Below are positions 44,040 through 53,562 of a DNA stretch of 55,674 bases, in pieces. Source of the DNA: Shewanella hafniensis (GTDB lineage: Bacteria; Pseudomonadota; Gammaproteobacteria; Enterobacterales; Shewanellaceae); contig NZ_BPFD01000024.1 of NCBI RefSeq assembly GCF_019655335.1, forward strand, positions 1-55,674. The letters are read 5' to 3'. The position numbers were made by a program, and so were the translations under genes. The notes beneath the pieces were generated by a model. The model saw only the letters and a list, made by a program, of their open reading frames with translations, was not told the DNA's origin and made no database searches. Within the stretch, counting starts at the first letter, position 1. Each line of letters starts with the position of its first letter.

Positions 44040-46082
44040 TTAGGCTTCCTTGATCGCGGTTGGCTCGTTTGTCTCTAACGGCTCAACGTTAAGCAAGGTT
44101 GCGCCATCGGTGACCAGCTCGCCCGCTTTAAAGTAGAACTCAGTGACTATGCCATCAAAGGGGGCTTCGATGGTGTATTCCATCTTCATGGCTTCCATCA
44201 CCAGCAAACCTTGGCCCGCTTTAACTTGTGTGCCGACATCGACTAAATGGGTCACGACAGTGCCGTTCATGGGCGCTTTTAACTTGTCAGCATTGCTGGC
44301 TTGTTCTTCGACCACGAGTGTTTGCACTGCTTTAAAGTGGTAACTGCCAGAGGATAAAAACAGCGTAAAGTCATCACCTTGGGCACTAACGGGCACTTTA
44401 CTCTTATGGCCGTTGATTTCTGCGAGCAGTAAATCTTGTTTCAGCTCGCCATTTAGCAACCAATCTTGTCCGTGCAGTGGTAGCTGATACATGCCGCCTA
44501 AATCGAGCATCACTAACTGCTGCAATTCATGGGCATCATCGAGTAGGGCAATATTGTGCTGGCTGCAACTGTTGAGTCTAAAGCCGCTCACTTGACCCCA
44601 AGGAGAGTAAGGATCGGCGCTGTTGACAGCTTGCGCTTTGGCGGCTTCTTTACGGGCAAGCACTTGATACAGCGCGGCAAAGGCAAGCGCAGTGTCAGCT
44701 TCGCTTGAAGCTGTGCCAATTAAGGTGTCGCCATAACGGCCAATAAAGTCAGTGCTAAAGTCGGCATTGGCAAACGATGGGTGCTCGGCAATGTTCGCCA
44801 AAAACTCAATGTTGTGCTTAAGACCGCTGATTTGATACGACTCTAACGCATGCACTAAACGTTGCAGGGCGCGCGGACGCGATTCATCCCAGACGATAAG
44901 CTTGGCAATCATAGGATCGTAGAAGTTACTGATCACATCGTTTTCGCGAATACCCGAATCGATACGGACAAACTTACTTTGCTCGGGTTCACGCAAAAAG
45001 TTGAGCTTACCGCTGGCGGGTAAAAACTCATTTTGCGGATCTTCGGCGTAAATACGCACTTCAAAGGAGTGGCCGTGAATACGCACTTCATCTTGCTTAA
45101 GGGGCAGTGGCTGACCACTGGCGACCAGCAATTGCCATTTCACTAAATCTTGGCCAGTGACCATTTCGGTGACGGGATGCTCAACCTGTAGACGGGTGTT
45201 CATCTCCATGAAATAGAAGCTATTGTCCGTATCTAACAGAAACTCTACCGTCCCCGCGCCAACATAATCGATGGCTTTAGCTGCCGCGACGGCCGCATCA
45301 CCCATTTGGGCGCGCAGTGCATCGCTTAAGCCCGGTGCCGGCGCCTCTTCGACCACTTTTTGGTGGCGACGTTGAATCGAGCAATCGCGATCCGATAAGT
45401 AAATCGCGTTGCCAAAGGTGTCGGCAAACACTTGCACTTCGACATGGCGCGGCTGGCGTAAATAACGCTCCATCAATAACTTATCGTTACCAAAAGAAGA
45501 GGCCGCTTCACGGCGCGCCGAGTTAACGGCTTCCATGATTTCGCCTTCGTTCTCGACGATACGCATGCCTTTACCGCCGCCGCCATAAGCCGCTTTAATC
45601 AGCATAGGGAAGCCGATTTTCAGAGCCTCCGCTTTTAAGGTCGCATCGGTTTGGTCATCGCCGTGATAACCCGGCACTAAGGGCACGTTTGCCGCAGTCA
45701 TAATAGATTTAGCGGCGCTTTTGCTGCCCATGGCATCAATAGCATCACTGCCTGGGCCAACAAAGGCGATGCCTGCGGCTTCACATTTACGGGCAAAGTC
45801 GGCATTTTCAGACAAGAAACCATAACCTGGGTGAATCGCTTGTGCGCCCGCTTTTTTGGCGATGTCGATAATCAAATCGCCCTTTAAATAGGAGTCTGCC
45901 GGCGCGCTGCCACCTAAATAGAAGGATTCGTCGGCCATGGCGACATGGCGCGCTTCTTTATCGGCATCGGAATATAGGGCAACGGTGCGAACGCCCATGG
46001 CATGGGCCGTTTTGATGATGCGACAGGCGATTTCACCGCGGTTAGCAATCAATAGTTTGGTAAACATGTGCTTGGTCAACAT
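44040..46082 (-). CDS. liuD: Methylcrotonyl-CoA carboxylase, biotin carboxylase/BCCP subunit
   Basis: A 680-residue MCC alpha subunit. The biotin carboxylase domain is in the first about 450 residues ([71 protein letters not shown]). A linker follows, and the biotinyl domain has VMEAMKMEY with the biotinylated Lys633. The chosen ATG at 46082 shares one base with the liuC stop (TGATG) and has GGAG 8 bp upstream. It carboxylates 3-methylcrotonyl-CoA with LiuB. Confidence 0.95.
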   Translation of the reverse strand: MLTKHMFTKLLIANRGEIACRIIKTAHAMGVRTVALYSDADKEARHVAMADESFYLGGSAPADSYLKGDLIIDIAKKAGAQAIHPGYGFLSENADFARKCEAAGIAFVGPGSDAIDAMGSKSAAKSIMTAANVPLVPGYHGDDQTDATLKAEALKIGFPMLIKAAYGGGGKGMRIVENEGEIMEAVNSARREAASSFGNDKLLMERYLRQPRHVEVQVFADTFGNAIYLSDRDCSIQRRHQKVVEEAPAPGLSDALRAQMGDAAVAAAKAIDYVGAGTVEFLLDTDNSFYFMEMNTRLQVEHPVTEMVTGQDLVKWQLLVASGQPLPLKQDEVRIHGHSFEVRIYAEDPQNEFLPASGKLNFLREPEQSKFVRIDSGIRENDVISNFYDPMIAKLIVWDESRPRALQRLVHALESYQISGLKHNIEFLANIAEHPSFANADFSTDFIGRYGDTLIGTASSEADTALAFAALYQVLARKEAAKAQAVNSADPYSPWGQVSGFRLNSCSQHNIALLDDAHELQQLVMLDLGGMYQLPLHGQDWLLNGELKQDLLLAEINGHKSKVPVSAQGDDFTLFLSSGSYHFKAVQTLVVEEQASNADKLKAPMNGTVVTHLVDVGTQVKAGQGLLVMEAMKMEYTIEAPFDGIVTEFYFKAGELVTDGATLLNVEPLETNEPTAIKEA

Positions 46083-46951
46083 CAAAGGGCTCCTTGGGTA
46101 TCACTTGGCTTTTGCATGGGCTTGGAGGGCGTTGAGTGTGCTTGTTGCCAGTTAGGCTGACGTTTCTCAAAAAAGGCGTTTAAGCCCTCTTGGCCCTCGG
46201 TTGATACCCGAATGCGGGCGATACGCTCGCTAGTGTAATCAATGGTGTTTTGGTCTATCACGCCATCTTCAAGATGCGACAGCAGTGTTTTTACCCATGC
46301 CATGCCTTGCGGGCTATTGGCTCGCAGCGCGTCAATCATAGGCTTTGCGGCGGCGTCTAAGTCATCGCTGATCTCATGAATGACGTTAAGTTTTAATGCG
46401 GTTTCTGCACTAAAACGCTCGGCGGTCAGCATGTAGCGGCGCGATGCACGATTACCCATGGCGCGGGCAACATAAGGGCTAATTACTGCTGGAATTAATC
46501 CGAGTTTTACTTCGCTTAAGCAAAAGCTGGCGCGCGTCGTGGCGATAGCGATATCGCAGGCGCAAATCAGCCCCAGTGCGCCGCCAAAGGCTGCGCCTTG
46601 CACTAATGCAATGGTGGGTTTTGGAAAGGTATCTAAATCCTGCATCAGTTTTGCTAAGGCTTTGGCATCATTTAGATTTTGCTCAAAGTCCATTTTGGCT
46701 TGTTTGCGCATCCAATTGAGATCGGCGCCGGCGCTGAAGTTTTTGCCGTTTGCTTTGAGTACCAGCACTTGGCATTGCTTGTGCTCAGCAAAATAGCTAA
46801 GGACGCTAATCATCTCGCTAATCATCACTTCATCGAAGGCGTTGTGTACATCGCTGCGGTCAAGGATAAGCTCGGCAACACCGTTATTGAGCGTGTAACT
46901 CACGTACTGCAAGTTGCTTAATTCCTGTAGCGTTATTGGTAAATTTGTCAT
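46082..46951 (-). CDS. liuC: Methylglutaconyl-CoA hydratase
   Basis: A 289-residue enoyl-CoA hydratase/isomerase-family protein (crotonase fold). Seen are the oxyanion loops NFSAGADLNWM and AAFGGALGLICACDIAI and the ATTRASFCLSEVKLGLIPAVISPYV active-site region with the conserved Glu of EVKLGL. In the liu context it hydrates 3-methylglutaconyl-CoA to HMG-CoA. GGGAAA precedes the ATG, and the stop overlaps the liuD start by one base. Confidence 0.93.
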   Translation of the reverse strand: MTNLPITLQELSNLQYVSYTLNNGVAELILDRSDVHNAFDEVMISEMISVLSYFAEHKQCQVLVLKANGKNFSAGADLNWMRKQAKMDFEQNLNDAKALAKLMQDLDTFPKPTIALVQGAAFGGALGLICACDIAIATTRASFCLSEVKLGLIPAVISPYVARAMGNRASRRYMLTAERFSAETALKLNVIHEISDDLDAAAKPMIDALRANSPQGMAWVKTLLSHLEDGVIDQNTIDYTSERIARIRVSTEGQEGLNAFFEKRQPNWQQAHSTPSKPMQKPSDTQGAL

Positions 46952-46994
46952 AACTGTTTCCCTATCTTATTGATTTGCTGTGTATACGTATGGT

Positions 46995-48602
46995 TTACAT
47001 ACGGAACACACCAAAGCGGGTGTCTTCGATAGGAGCATTTAATGCCGCCGATAGGGCAAGGCCGACCACATCGCGGGTTTGCGCTGGGTCAATAATGCCG
47101 TCATCCCATAAACGGGCGCTGGCATGATACGGATGACCTTCTTTATCGTACTGGGCGACAATTGGCGCTTTAAAGGCTTTTTCATCCTCAAGTGACCATT
47201 CTTCACCTTTACGGGCTAAACCGTCGCGGCGTACTGTGGCGAGAACGCCTGCGGCTTGCTCTCCGCCCATCACAGAAATACGGGCATTAGGCCACATCCA
47301 CATCATGGTCGGTTCGAACGCGCGGCCACACATGCCGTAGTTACCCGCGCCGTAGCTGCCGCCGATAATCACAGTAAATTTAGGCACATTGGCACAAGAC
47401 ACCGCGGTTACCATTTTGGCACCGTGTTTGGCTATGCCTTCGTGTTCGTACTTTTTACCCACCATAAAGCCGGTGATATTTTGTAGGAACAGCAGCGGAA
47501 TTTTGCGCTGGCAGCACAGTTCAATAAAGTGCGCGCCTTTTTGCGCAGACTCCGAGAACAGAATGCCGTTGTTGGCGACAATGCCGACGGGGTAGCCGTG
47601 AATACGGGCAAAACCGCAGACTAAGGTCGCGCCATAGTTGGCTTTAAACTCATCAAAATCAGAATCATCGACGATACGGGCGATCACTTCCTTGACATCA
47701 AAGGGCTTTTTCAAATCAGTGCCGACAATGCCGTACAGTTCGCTAATGTCGAACTTCGGTGGTTTGACAGGACTTAAGAGTGATTTGATTTCTTTTTGAT
47801 GATTCAGGCGTGATACGGCGCGGCGGGCAAGCTCTAACGCGTGCTCATCGTTTTGGGCTAAATGATCCGCTACGCCGGAAATTTTAGTATGCACTTCGGC
47901 GCCGCCTAACTCTTCGGCGCTGACTTCTTCACCTGTGGCCGCTTTGACTAATGGTGGGCCGGCTAAGAAGATAGTGCCTTGATCTTTTACGATAATCGAT
48001 TCATCCGCCATGGCCGGCACATAAGCACCGCCTGCAGTACATAAGCCCATCACCACTGCAATTTGCGGTATGCCTTTAGCGGACATTTGCGCTTGATTGT
48101 AAAAGATGCGGCCGAAATGGTCGCGGTCGGGGAAGACTTCATCTTGGCGGGGCAGGTTAGCGCCGCCCGAGTCGACTAAATAGATACAAGGCAAGTGACA
48201 ACGGCTGGCAATATCTTGGGCGCGTAGATGTTTTTTAACGGTAATCGGGTAGTAAGTACCGCCTTTAACTGTAGCGTCGTTGGCGATGATCATGCACTCA
48301 ACACCGCTCACTCGGCCGATACCGGCAATAATGCCCGCTGCGGGCACTTCTTCGTCATAGACTTCAAACGCCGCAAATTGCGATAGCTCTAAAAAGGGTG
48401 AGCCTGCATCAAGCAGCTTTTCAACACGTTGACGTGGCAGCAATTTACCGCGAGATAAATGGCGCTCTAGCGCCACAGGGCCGCCACCGAGTTCGATTTT
48501 ATTGAGTTTAGTTTTAAGATCGGCCACTAGGGCGGCCATATCGTCTGATTTTGCTTTAAATTCATCGCTACGGGCGTTGATACGACTGCTTAATTGCGTC
48601 AC
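46995..48602 (-). CDS. liuB: Methylcrotonyl-CoA carboxylase carboxyltransferase subunit
   Basis: A 535-residue MCC beta subunit. The carboxyltransferase (crotonase-like) domain is shown by [104 protein letters not shown] and [15 protein letters not shown]. The true start is GTG at 48602 (VTQLSS read as Met) with AAGGA upstream; this gives the usual length, whereas the frame's earlier Met at 48638 would add 12 odd residues. It works with LiuD. Confidence 0.94.
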   Translation of the reverse strand: MTQLSSRINARSDEFKAKSDDMAALVADLKTKLNKIELGGGPVALERHLSRGKLLPRQRVEKLLDAGSPFLELSQFAAFEVYDEEVPAAGIIAGIGRVSGVECMIIANDATVKGGTYYPITVKKHLRAQDIASRCHLPCIYLVDSGGANLPRQDEVFPDRDHFGRIFYNQAQMSAKGIPQIAVVMGLCTAGGAYVPAMADESIIVKDQGTIFLAGPPLVKAATGEEVSAEELGGAEVHTKISGVADHLAQNDEHALELARRAVSRLNHQKEIKSLLSPVKPPKFDISELYGIVGTDLKKPFDVKEVIARIVDDSDFDEFKANYGATLVCGFARIHGYPVGIVANNGILFSESAQKGAHFIELCCQRKIPLLFLQNITGFMVGKKYEHEGIAKHGAKMVTAVSCANVPKFTVIIGGSYGAGNYGMCGRAFEPTMMWMWPNARISVMGGEQAAGVLATVRRDGLARKGEEWSLEDEKAFKAPIVAQYDKEGHPYHASARLWDDGIIDPAQTRDVVGLALSAALNAPIEDTRFGVFRM

Positions 48603-48718
48603 TTTGATTGTCCTTATAAAGCGGAAACTCGGTATCACCTTGCTCGAATGGGTGGCGCAAACTGTAAATTACAGTGAGGGGCTACCCATTCACTTGTGAG
48701 AGATTATTGGAACTCGCG

Positions 48719-49888
48719 TTATTTCGACTCATTGAACAGTTCGCGGCCAATCAGCATGCGGCGAATTTCTGAGGTGCCTGCGCCGATTTCATACAGCTTG
48801 GCATCACGCAGTAAGCGGCCGGTGGCGTATTCGTTAACATAACCATTGCCGCCGAGCAGTTGGATTGCATCCAGTGCCATTTTGGTTGCGAGTTCTGCAC
48901 TATACAGAATGGCGCCCGCGGCATCTTTACGGGTGGTTTCACCGCGATCGCAGGATTTTGCCACGTTATAGACATAGGATTTGGCGGCATTCATGCCTGT
49001 GTACATGTCGGCTAACTTGCCTTGCACTAGTTGGAATTCACCGATGGATTTGCCAAATTGCTCACGCTCGTGGATGTAAGGCACAACGATGTCCATACAG
49101 GCATTCATGATCCCCAGCGGACCGCCAGACAGTACGACACGCTCGTAATCTAAGCCGCTCATCAGCACTTTTACGCCGTTATTGAGGCCGCCTAAAATGT
49201 TTTCTTCTGGTACTTCTACATCTTCAAACACCAGTTCGCAGGTGTTAGAGCCGCGCATGCCGAGTTTGTCGAGCTTTTGCGCTTGGCTAAAACCTTTCGA
49301 ATCACGTTCAACGATAAAGGCGGTAATACCGTGTGCGCCTTTGGTTAAGTCGGTTTTCGCGTAAATGACATAGGTGTGTGCATCTGGACCGTTAGTGATC
49401 CACATTTTGTTGCCGTTTAAGATGAATCGGTCACCTTCTTTACGGGCATGTAGCTTCATCGAAACCACGTCAGAACCTGCGTTTGGCTCACTCATGGCCA
49501 GCGCGCCAATATGCTCACCGCTCACCAGTTTTGGCAGGTACTTGGCTTTTTGCGCTGCATTACCGTTACGGTTGATTTGATTGACACACAGGTTTGAGTG
49601 GGCGCCGTAACTTAGGCCGATAGAAGCGGATGCGCGGGAGATTTCTTCCATTGCGACGACGTGGGCTAGGTAGCCCATGTTTGCGCCGCCGAACTCTTCG
49701 GGTACAGTTACTCCGAGCAGCCCCATTCCTCCTAGCACAGGCCAAAGTTCATTGGGGAAGGCGTTGTCGTGATCCACTTTCGCGGCAATTGGAGCGATTT
49801 CATTCGCGGCAAAATCCTGCACTGCATCGCGCAGCATATCGACGTCTTCGCCTAGACCAAAATTCAGACTTGTGTAGAGAGAGTTCAT
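48719..49888 (-). CDS. liuA: Isovaleryl-CoA dehydrogenase
   Basis: A 389-residue acyl-CoA dehydrogenase (FAD) that oxidises isovaleryl-CoA in leucine breakdown and passes electrons to ETF. The N-terminal helix domain and FAD-binding [14 protein letters not shown] and [15 protein letters not shown] are present. The catalytic base is Glu249 in [16 protein letters not shown], the position typical of isovaleryl-CoA dehydrogenases and not of short-chain homologues. It ends with [42 protein letters not shown]. It is the first catabolic gene after liuR. Confidence 0.96.
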   Translation of the reverse strand: MNSLYTSLNFGLGEDVDMLRDAVQDFAANEIAPIAAKVDHDNAFPNELWPVLGGMGLLGVTVPEEFGGANMGYLAHVVAMEEISRASASIGLSYGAHSNLCVNQINRNGNAAQKAKYLPKLVSGEHIGALAMSEPNAGSDVVSMKLHARKEGDRFILNGNKMWITNGPDAHTYVIYAKTDLTKGAHGITAFIVERDSKGFSQAQKLDKLGMRGSNTCELVFEDVEVPEENILGGLNNGVKVLMSGLDYERVVLSGGPLGIMNACMDIVVPYIHEREQFGKSIGEFQLVQGKLADMYTGMNAAKSYVYNVAKSCDRGETTRKDAAGAILYSAELATKMALDAIQLLGGNGYVNEYATGRLLRDAKLYEIGAGTSEIRRMLIGRELFNESK

Positions 49889-50028
49889 TGCTTGTGTCCT
49901 TTCAGATGTTCTAATTTCAGATTGTTATAGTTTTTATGATTTTTAGGTGCTTGAGTCTTTTAAATCTTGTACTTAAATCCGTAGTCGTTATCGCTATCAA
50001 ATTGATTTGATTTTGTGTCAACGGAGAT

Positions 50029-50436
50029 TTAGGCTTTTGCCGTTTTGTTATCTTCTAAGGCTAAACGGCACTGCTGCTCGGCGGAATTGAGTTCCATCAA
50101 TACGACTTTGATGTCGTCCATTTGCTGTTGTAGTGCGGACTTCTTTTCTTCCACTAGCGCCAGCATGGTATTGAGCTGTGAGGTGCTGCTCTTGTCGGCA
50201 TCGTATAATTCGAACAAGCGACGGGTTTCTGCCAAAGAAAAGCCCAAGCGTTTACCGCGAAGAATGAGCTTGAGACGCACCCTGTCTTTGAGGCTATAAA
50301 TACGGGTTTGGCCGCGGCGTTTAGGTTTAAGCAAACCTTGGTCTTCGTAAAAACGAATACTACGAGTAGTGATATCAAACTCTTTTGAGAGATCACTGAT
50401 CGAGTAAGTCGTTTGTGGTGTGTTCGTTGCGCTCAT
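50029..50436 (-). CDS. liuR: MerR-family repressor LiuR
   Basis: A 135-residue MerR-family regulator with the winged helix TYSISDLSKEFDITTRSIRFYEDQGLLKPKRRGQTRIYSLKDRVRLKLILRGKRLGFSLAETRRLF in order and a C-terminal coiled coil (EEKKSALQQQMDDIKVVL) for dimers. It heads the liuABCDE cluster, the well-known position of LiuR, which represses leucine/isovalerate genes until a pathway acyl-CoA binds. A TTTACGTAAA operator lies 43 bp upstream of its start. The gap to liuA is 140 bp. Confidence 0.9.
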   Translation of the reverse strand: MSATNTPQTTYSISDLSKEFDITTRSIRFYEDQGLLKPKRRGQTRIYSLKDRVRLKLILRGKRLGFSLAETRRLFELYDADKSSTSQLNTMLALVEEKKSALQQQMDDIKVVLMELNSAEQQCRLALEDNKTAKA

Positions 50437-50478
50437 TCATGCACCCTAAATAATCAGTTTTAAGCAAGATATATGAAG

Positions 50479-50488
50479 TTTACGTAAA
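50479..50488 (-). promoter_or_regulatory. LiuR-like operator in the liuR promoter
   Basis: The perfect palindrome TTTACGTAAA lies between a candidate -35 TTTACC and a candidate -10 TATCTT (17-bp spacer) on the minus strand. A dyad between the -35 and -10 boxes is the usual MerR-family layout, and the sequence fits the TTTACGTAAAC core reported for LiuR sites. No equally good copy is seen before liuA or the acyl-CoA synthetase gene. Confidence 0.6.
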
Positions 50489-50513
50489 GGTAAAGATTTT
50501 GGCTTTTATTCTG

Positions 50514-50570
50514 TTGCCATAAAAGTGTCAATCCCAATTGCCATAAAAGTGTCAATCCCAATTGCCATAA
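50514..50570. repeat. 24-bp tandem repeat between liuR and acyl-CoA synthetase
   Basis: Two exact 24-base units beginning TTGCCATAAAAGTG (50514-50537 and 50538-50561) are followed by a partial third TTGCCATAA (50562-50570). It lies between divergent liuR and the synthetase. No known operator is recognised. Confidence 0.88.
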
Positions 50571-50751
50571 GCCTGTGCAGCGAGATTAAAACGTGTGCTT
50601 TAAATTAGTGTTCTCACATAAAACCACAAATATCTTCTGGTTATAGGCTAACGTCTAATAGTGGGCTTTAGACCTCCTTGCTAATAATAGAAGCAGGAAG
50701 GGGTAGTTATTGCGGCTGACGATGTGAGTCGCAGTCCTGATTGGAGGACAT

Positions 50752-52710
50752 ATGTTGACCGAACAGCAAAATGCATCTGTAGCGCAAGTCGCAAATCAAA
50801 AACAGAACCAACAAAAACATCAAGCGTTGCACCAAGCATCCTTGCTTAATAAAGCCGAATTCTGGGGAGAAGCGGCGAAGACGCTCGATTGGATTAAGCC
50901 GGCGCAAACGGTACTCGATGAATCGCAGGCGCCGTTTTATCACTGGTTCGCCGATGGTGAGATGAACACTTGTTATAACGCCGTTGACCGCCATGTGTTG
51001 GCTGGACGCGGTGATCAAGTGGCGATCCAATATGTGAGCCCAGTGACAGACACTGAATACGGCATTAGCTACGCGGAGTTACAGGCTCAAGTAAGCCGAC
51101 TCGCGGGCTTTATGCAATCTATTGGGATAGAGAAGGGCGACCGTGTGGTGATTTATATGCCTATGGTGCCGGAAACCGCCTTCGCTATGCTGGCCTGTGC
51201 TCGCATAGGTGCGATTCATTCTGTGGTTTTTGGTGGTTTTGCCGCCAATGAACTCGCGACTCGGATTAACGATGCTAAGCCTAAATTGGTCTTGTCGGCA
51301 TCTTGCGGTATCGAACCCTCAGGTGTCATTCCTTATAAACCTCTGTTAGATAAAGCGTTAGCGCAGTCAGTGCATCAGGTTGATCACTGCCTAATTTTGA
51401 ATCGTAGCCAGTATCAGGCCGATTTACTTGAGGGTCGTGACTTAGATTGGCAAGCCGTATTAGCAACTGCACCTAAGGCCGATTGTGTCGTCCTCAAGGC
51501 TACCGATCCCTTGTATGTGCTTTATACCTCAGGCACCACGGGTCAGCCTAAAGGTGTGGTACGCGATAATGGTGGCCATGCCGTGGCTCTGGCTTGGTCG
51601 ATGCAGCATATTTACGATATTCAAGCGGGCGATGTGTTTTGGGCGGCGTCCGATGTGGGCTGGGTTGTCGGTCATTCTTACATTGTGTACGGACCGCTGC
51701 TGGTGGGCGCTACAACCTTAATGTATGAAGGCAAACCTGTCGGTACGCCCGATCCCGGTGCTTTTTGGCGTACGATTGCCAAATATAAAGTCAAAAGTTT
51801 TTTTACCGCGCCGACGGCTATTCGCGCGATCAAGCGTGAAGATCCTGATGGCGAGTATCTACAAGGTGTTGATTTAGCTTGTCTTAAAAATGTGTTTTTG
51901 GCAGGTGAACGTTGCGATCCCGACACTTTAGTTTGGGCACACACTAAACTCGCTAAACCTGTTATCGATCACTGGTGGCAAACTGAAACGGGTTGGCCTG
52001 TCGCGGCAAATTTGATGGGCACAGCGCCCGTCGCCATTAAGCCGGGTTCACCCGCTTTACCTGTGCCTGGTTATGCGGTTGAAGTGGTGGATGAATTGGG
52101 TGAGCAAGTTGCGCCCAATACCTCGGGGAATGTGGTGATCAAGCTGCCTTTGCCGCCGGGAACCTTAACTACATTGTGGCAAAATGATCAACGCTATCAA
52201 GATAGTTACTTGTCTATGTATCCAGGTTATTACTTAACTGGCGATGCGGGTTATACCGATGAAGACGGTTATCTCTACATTATGAGTCGTATTGATGACA
52301 TCATAAATGTAGCAGGACACAGGCTATCGACCGGACGTTTTGAAGAAGTATTGTGTCAACACCCTGATGTGGCCGAAGCGGCTGTGATTGGGGTGGATGA
52401 CCAGCTTAAAGGCCAAGTTCCCCTCGGATTAGTGGTACTCAAGAAAGGCGTGACGATCAGCGATGAAGAGCTGCATAAACAGTTAATTGCGCTGGTACGC
52501 CAAGAAATTGGTCCTGTCGCCTCCTTTAGGTTAGTCAGTGCGATTCAAAAATTGCCTAAAACGCGCTCGGGTAAAATTTTACGCGGTACTATGCGAAAAA
52601 TTGCCGATAATCAGCAATTTACTGCACCAGCGACCATAGAAGATCCACAAACCTTAGAGCTAGTGCGCACCGCGCTCACTCGCATGGGTTATGCCGATGC
52701 CTTAGTGTAA
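50752..52710 (+). CDS. PrpE-family propionyl-CoA (short-chain acyl-CoA) synthetase
   Basis: A 652-residue adenylate-forming enzyme, close in pattern to PrpE propionate-CoA ligases. Motifs are the P-loop YTSGTTGQPKGVVRDNGG, WAASDVGWVVGHSYIVYGPL, DHWWQTETGWP, YLTGDAGYTDEDGYLYIMSRIDDIINVAGHR and the C-terminal acetylation-site segment LPKTRSGKILRGTM (Lys of SGK). GGAGGA lies 6 bp before the ATG. In this neighbourhood it could activate a branched or short acid, or acetoacetate, feeding the liu route; that is inference. A terminator follows at 52775. Confidence 0.83.
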   Translation: MLTEQQNASVAQVANQKQNQQKHQALHQASLLNKAEFWGEAAKTLDWIKPAQTVLDESQAPFYHWFADGEMNTCYNAVDRHVLAGRGDQVAIQYVSPVTDTEYGISYAELQAQVSRLAGFMQSIGIEKGDRVVIYMPMVPETAFAMLACARIGAIHSVVFGGFAANELATRINDAKPKLVLSASCGIEPSGVIPYKPLLDKALAQSVHQVDHCLILNRSQYQADLLEGRDLDWQAVLATAPKADCVVLKATDPLYVLYTSGTTGQPKGVVRDNGGHAVALAWSMQHIYDIQAGDVFWAASDVGWVVGHSYIVYGPLLVGATTLMYEGKPVGTPDPGAFWRTIAKYKVKSFFTAPTAIRAIKREDPDGEYLQGVDLACLKNVFLAGERCDPDTLVWAHTKLAKPVIDHWWQTETGWPVAANLMGTAPVAIKPGSPALPVPGYAVEVVDELGEQVAPNTSGNVVIKLPLPPGTLTTLWQNDQRYQDSYLSMYPGYYLTGDAGYTDEDGYLYIMSRIDDIINVAGHRLSTGRFEEVLCQHPDVAEAAVIGVDDQLKGQVPLGLVVLKKGVTISDEELHKQLIALVRQEIGPVASFRLVSAIQKLPKTRSGKILRGTMRKIADNQQFTAPATIEDPQTLELVRTALTRMGYADALV

Positions 52711-52774
52711 GAAATAGAGCGTAAAGGCTTTTATAGAAAGAATGTAAAGGTCTTATTGAGAGTAGAAATATCAA

Positions 52775-52807
52775 GGCGATAGTAAACTGACCAAGCTTGC
52801 TATCGCC
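52775..52807 (+). terminator. Terminator after the acyl-CoA synthetase gene
   Basis: GGCGATAG (52775-52782) pairs with CTATCGCC (52800-52807) and is followed by GTTTTGTTT. The loop is 17 nt. Between here and the guanidine riboswitch I see a direct repeat TAGGATCAGA (52835 and 52854) but no gene. Confidence 0.7.
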
Positions 52808-52975
52808 GTTTTGTTTACGGCACTTTTATTCAGTTAGGATCAGATTACTTAGGTAGGATCAGAGATTGAAGTTTCTACCTTCAATTTGCTAGTCTTGCAG
52901 GCTCATCATGAGCAGCTATTACGTACTGTTATCATGTACAGCTATATCACCTACAGTTTTTACGGTAATCACATG

Positions 52976-53034
52976 GCTTAGGGACGACCCTAAATACGCC
53001 TAATCTAACATGGGGACGACCCCTTTTTTGGGAG
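52976..53034 (+). ncRNA. Guanidine-II (mini-ykkC) riboswitch
   Basis: Two short hairpins with identical ACGA loops, TTAGGG-ACGA-CCCTAA (52978-52993) and GGGG-ACGA-CCCC (53012-53023), are spaced by about 18 nt. This is the mini-ykkC layout with ACGR tetraloops that bind guanidinium. The ribosome site GGGAG (53030-53034) lies just downstream and can pair with the CCCC of hairpin 2, so ligand binding should free it and turn translation on. The gene downstream is a SugE-type SMR exporter, the expected target. Confidence 0.93.
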
Positions 53035-53040
53035 TTCACT

Positions 53041-53355
53041 ATGAGTTGGTTCTTATTAGTCCTTGCGGGTTTATTCGAAATTGGTTGGGCCATAGGGCTT
53101 AAATATACCGAAGGTTTCACGCGTTTGTGGCCAAGTATCTTTACAGTGGCGTCGATGGCTGTGAGTGTGTTGCTACTCGGACTCGCGGTTAAGCAATTGC
53201 CCATCGGTACTGCTTACGGTGTGTGGGTCGGTATTGGCGCCATGGGTACTGCTATTGCTGGAATTATCCTGTTAGGAGAAGGAGTTAGCTTACTGAAAAT
53301 CGCCAGTTTGATACTGATATTACTGGGGGTTTTAGGGCTTAAACTCGCAAACTAA
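53041..53355 (+). CDS. sugE: SMR-family guanidinium exporter
   Basis: A 104-residue inner-membrane protein with four helices of the small multidrug resistance family, Gdx/SugE branch. Typical are [23 protein letters not shown] (conserved Glu13 in helix 1), [25 protein letters not shown] and [17 protein letters not shown]. The guanidine-II riboswitch directly upstream supports a guanidinium export function rather than a broad drug pump. ATG at 53041 with GGGAG 6 bp upstream. Confidence 0.93.
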   Translation: MSWFLLVLAGLFEIGWAIGLKYTEGFTRLWPSIFTVASMAVSVLLLGLAVKQLPIGTAYGVWVGIGAMGTAIAGIILLGEGVSLLKIASLILILLGVLGLKLAN

Positions 53356-53481
53356 GTTGTCGATATACGTGCCAATACAAGTATCACTTGGGCTAAGTTC
53401 TAACTAACCCGTTTCGCAATACGGGATTGGCAATCTCACTGTAATCGAGATTGCCAATCGTATGCATCGCCTTTTCTCTCT

Positions 53482-53496
53482 GGTAATTAAGTTACA
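53482..53496. promoter_or_regulatory. HexR-like operator upstream of gnd
   Basis: GGTAATTAAGTTACA matches the HexR consensus TGTAATTAAATTACA at 13 of 15 positions. HexR controls central carbon genes in Shewanella. The site lies 67 bp upstream of the gnd start and overlaps the -35 region. Confidence 0.72.
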
Positions 53497-53504
53497 AAGA
53501 TCGG

Positions 53505-53510
53505 TATAAT
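53505..53510 (+). promoter_or_regulatory. gnd -10 box
   Basis: TATAAT lies 53 bp before the gnd ATG. The corresponding -35 region (about 53481-53487, TGGTAA) is weak and is inside the HexR-like site, so repressor and polymerase would compete. Confidence 0.6.
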
Positions 53511-53562
53511 TACCCCTCAAAATTGGTTAGTTCTAACCTCTGTGACCCGTGGGAATTATATA

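Noticed and set aside
50514..50570. Possible CRISPR array
   Set aside because: Units are directly adjacent with no spacers, and there are no cas genes; it is a plain tandem repeat.
52947..53204. Antisense frame over the guanidine riboswitch and sugE
   Set aside because: Overlaps a well-supported riboswitch and gene on the other strand.
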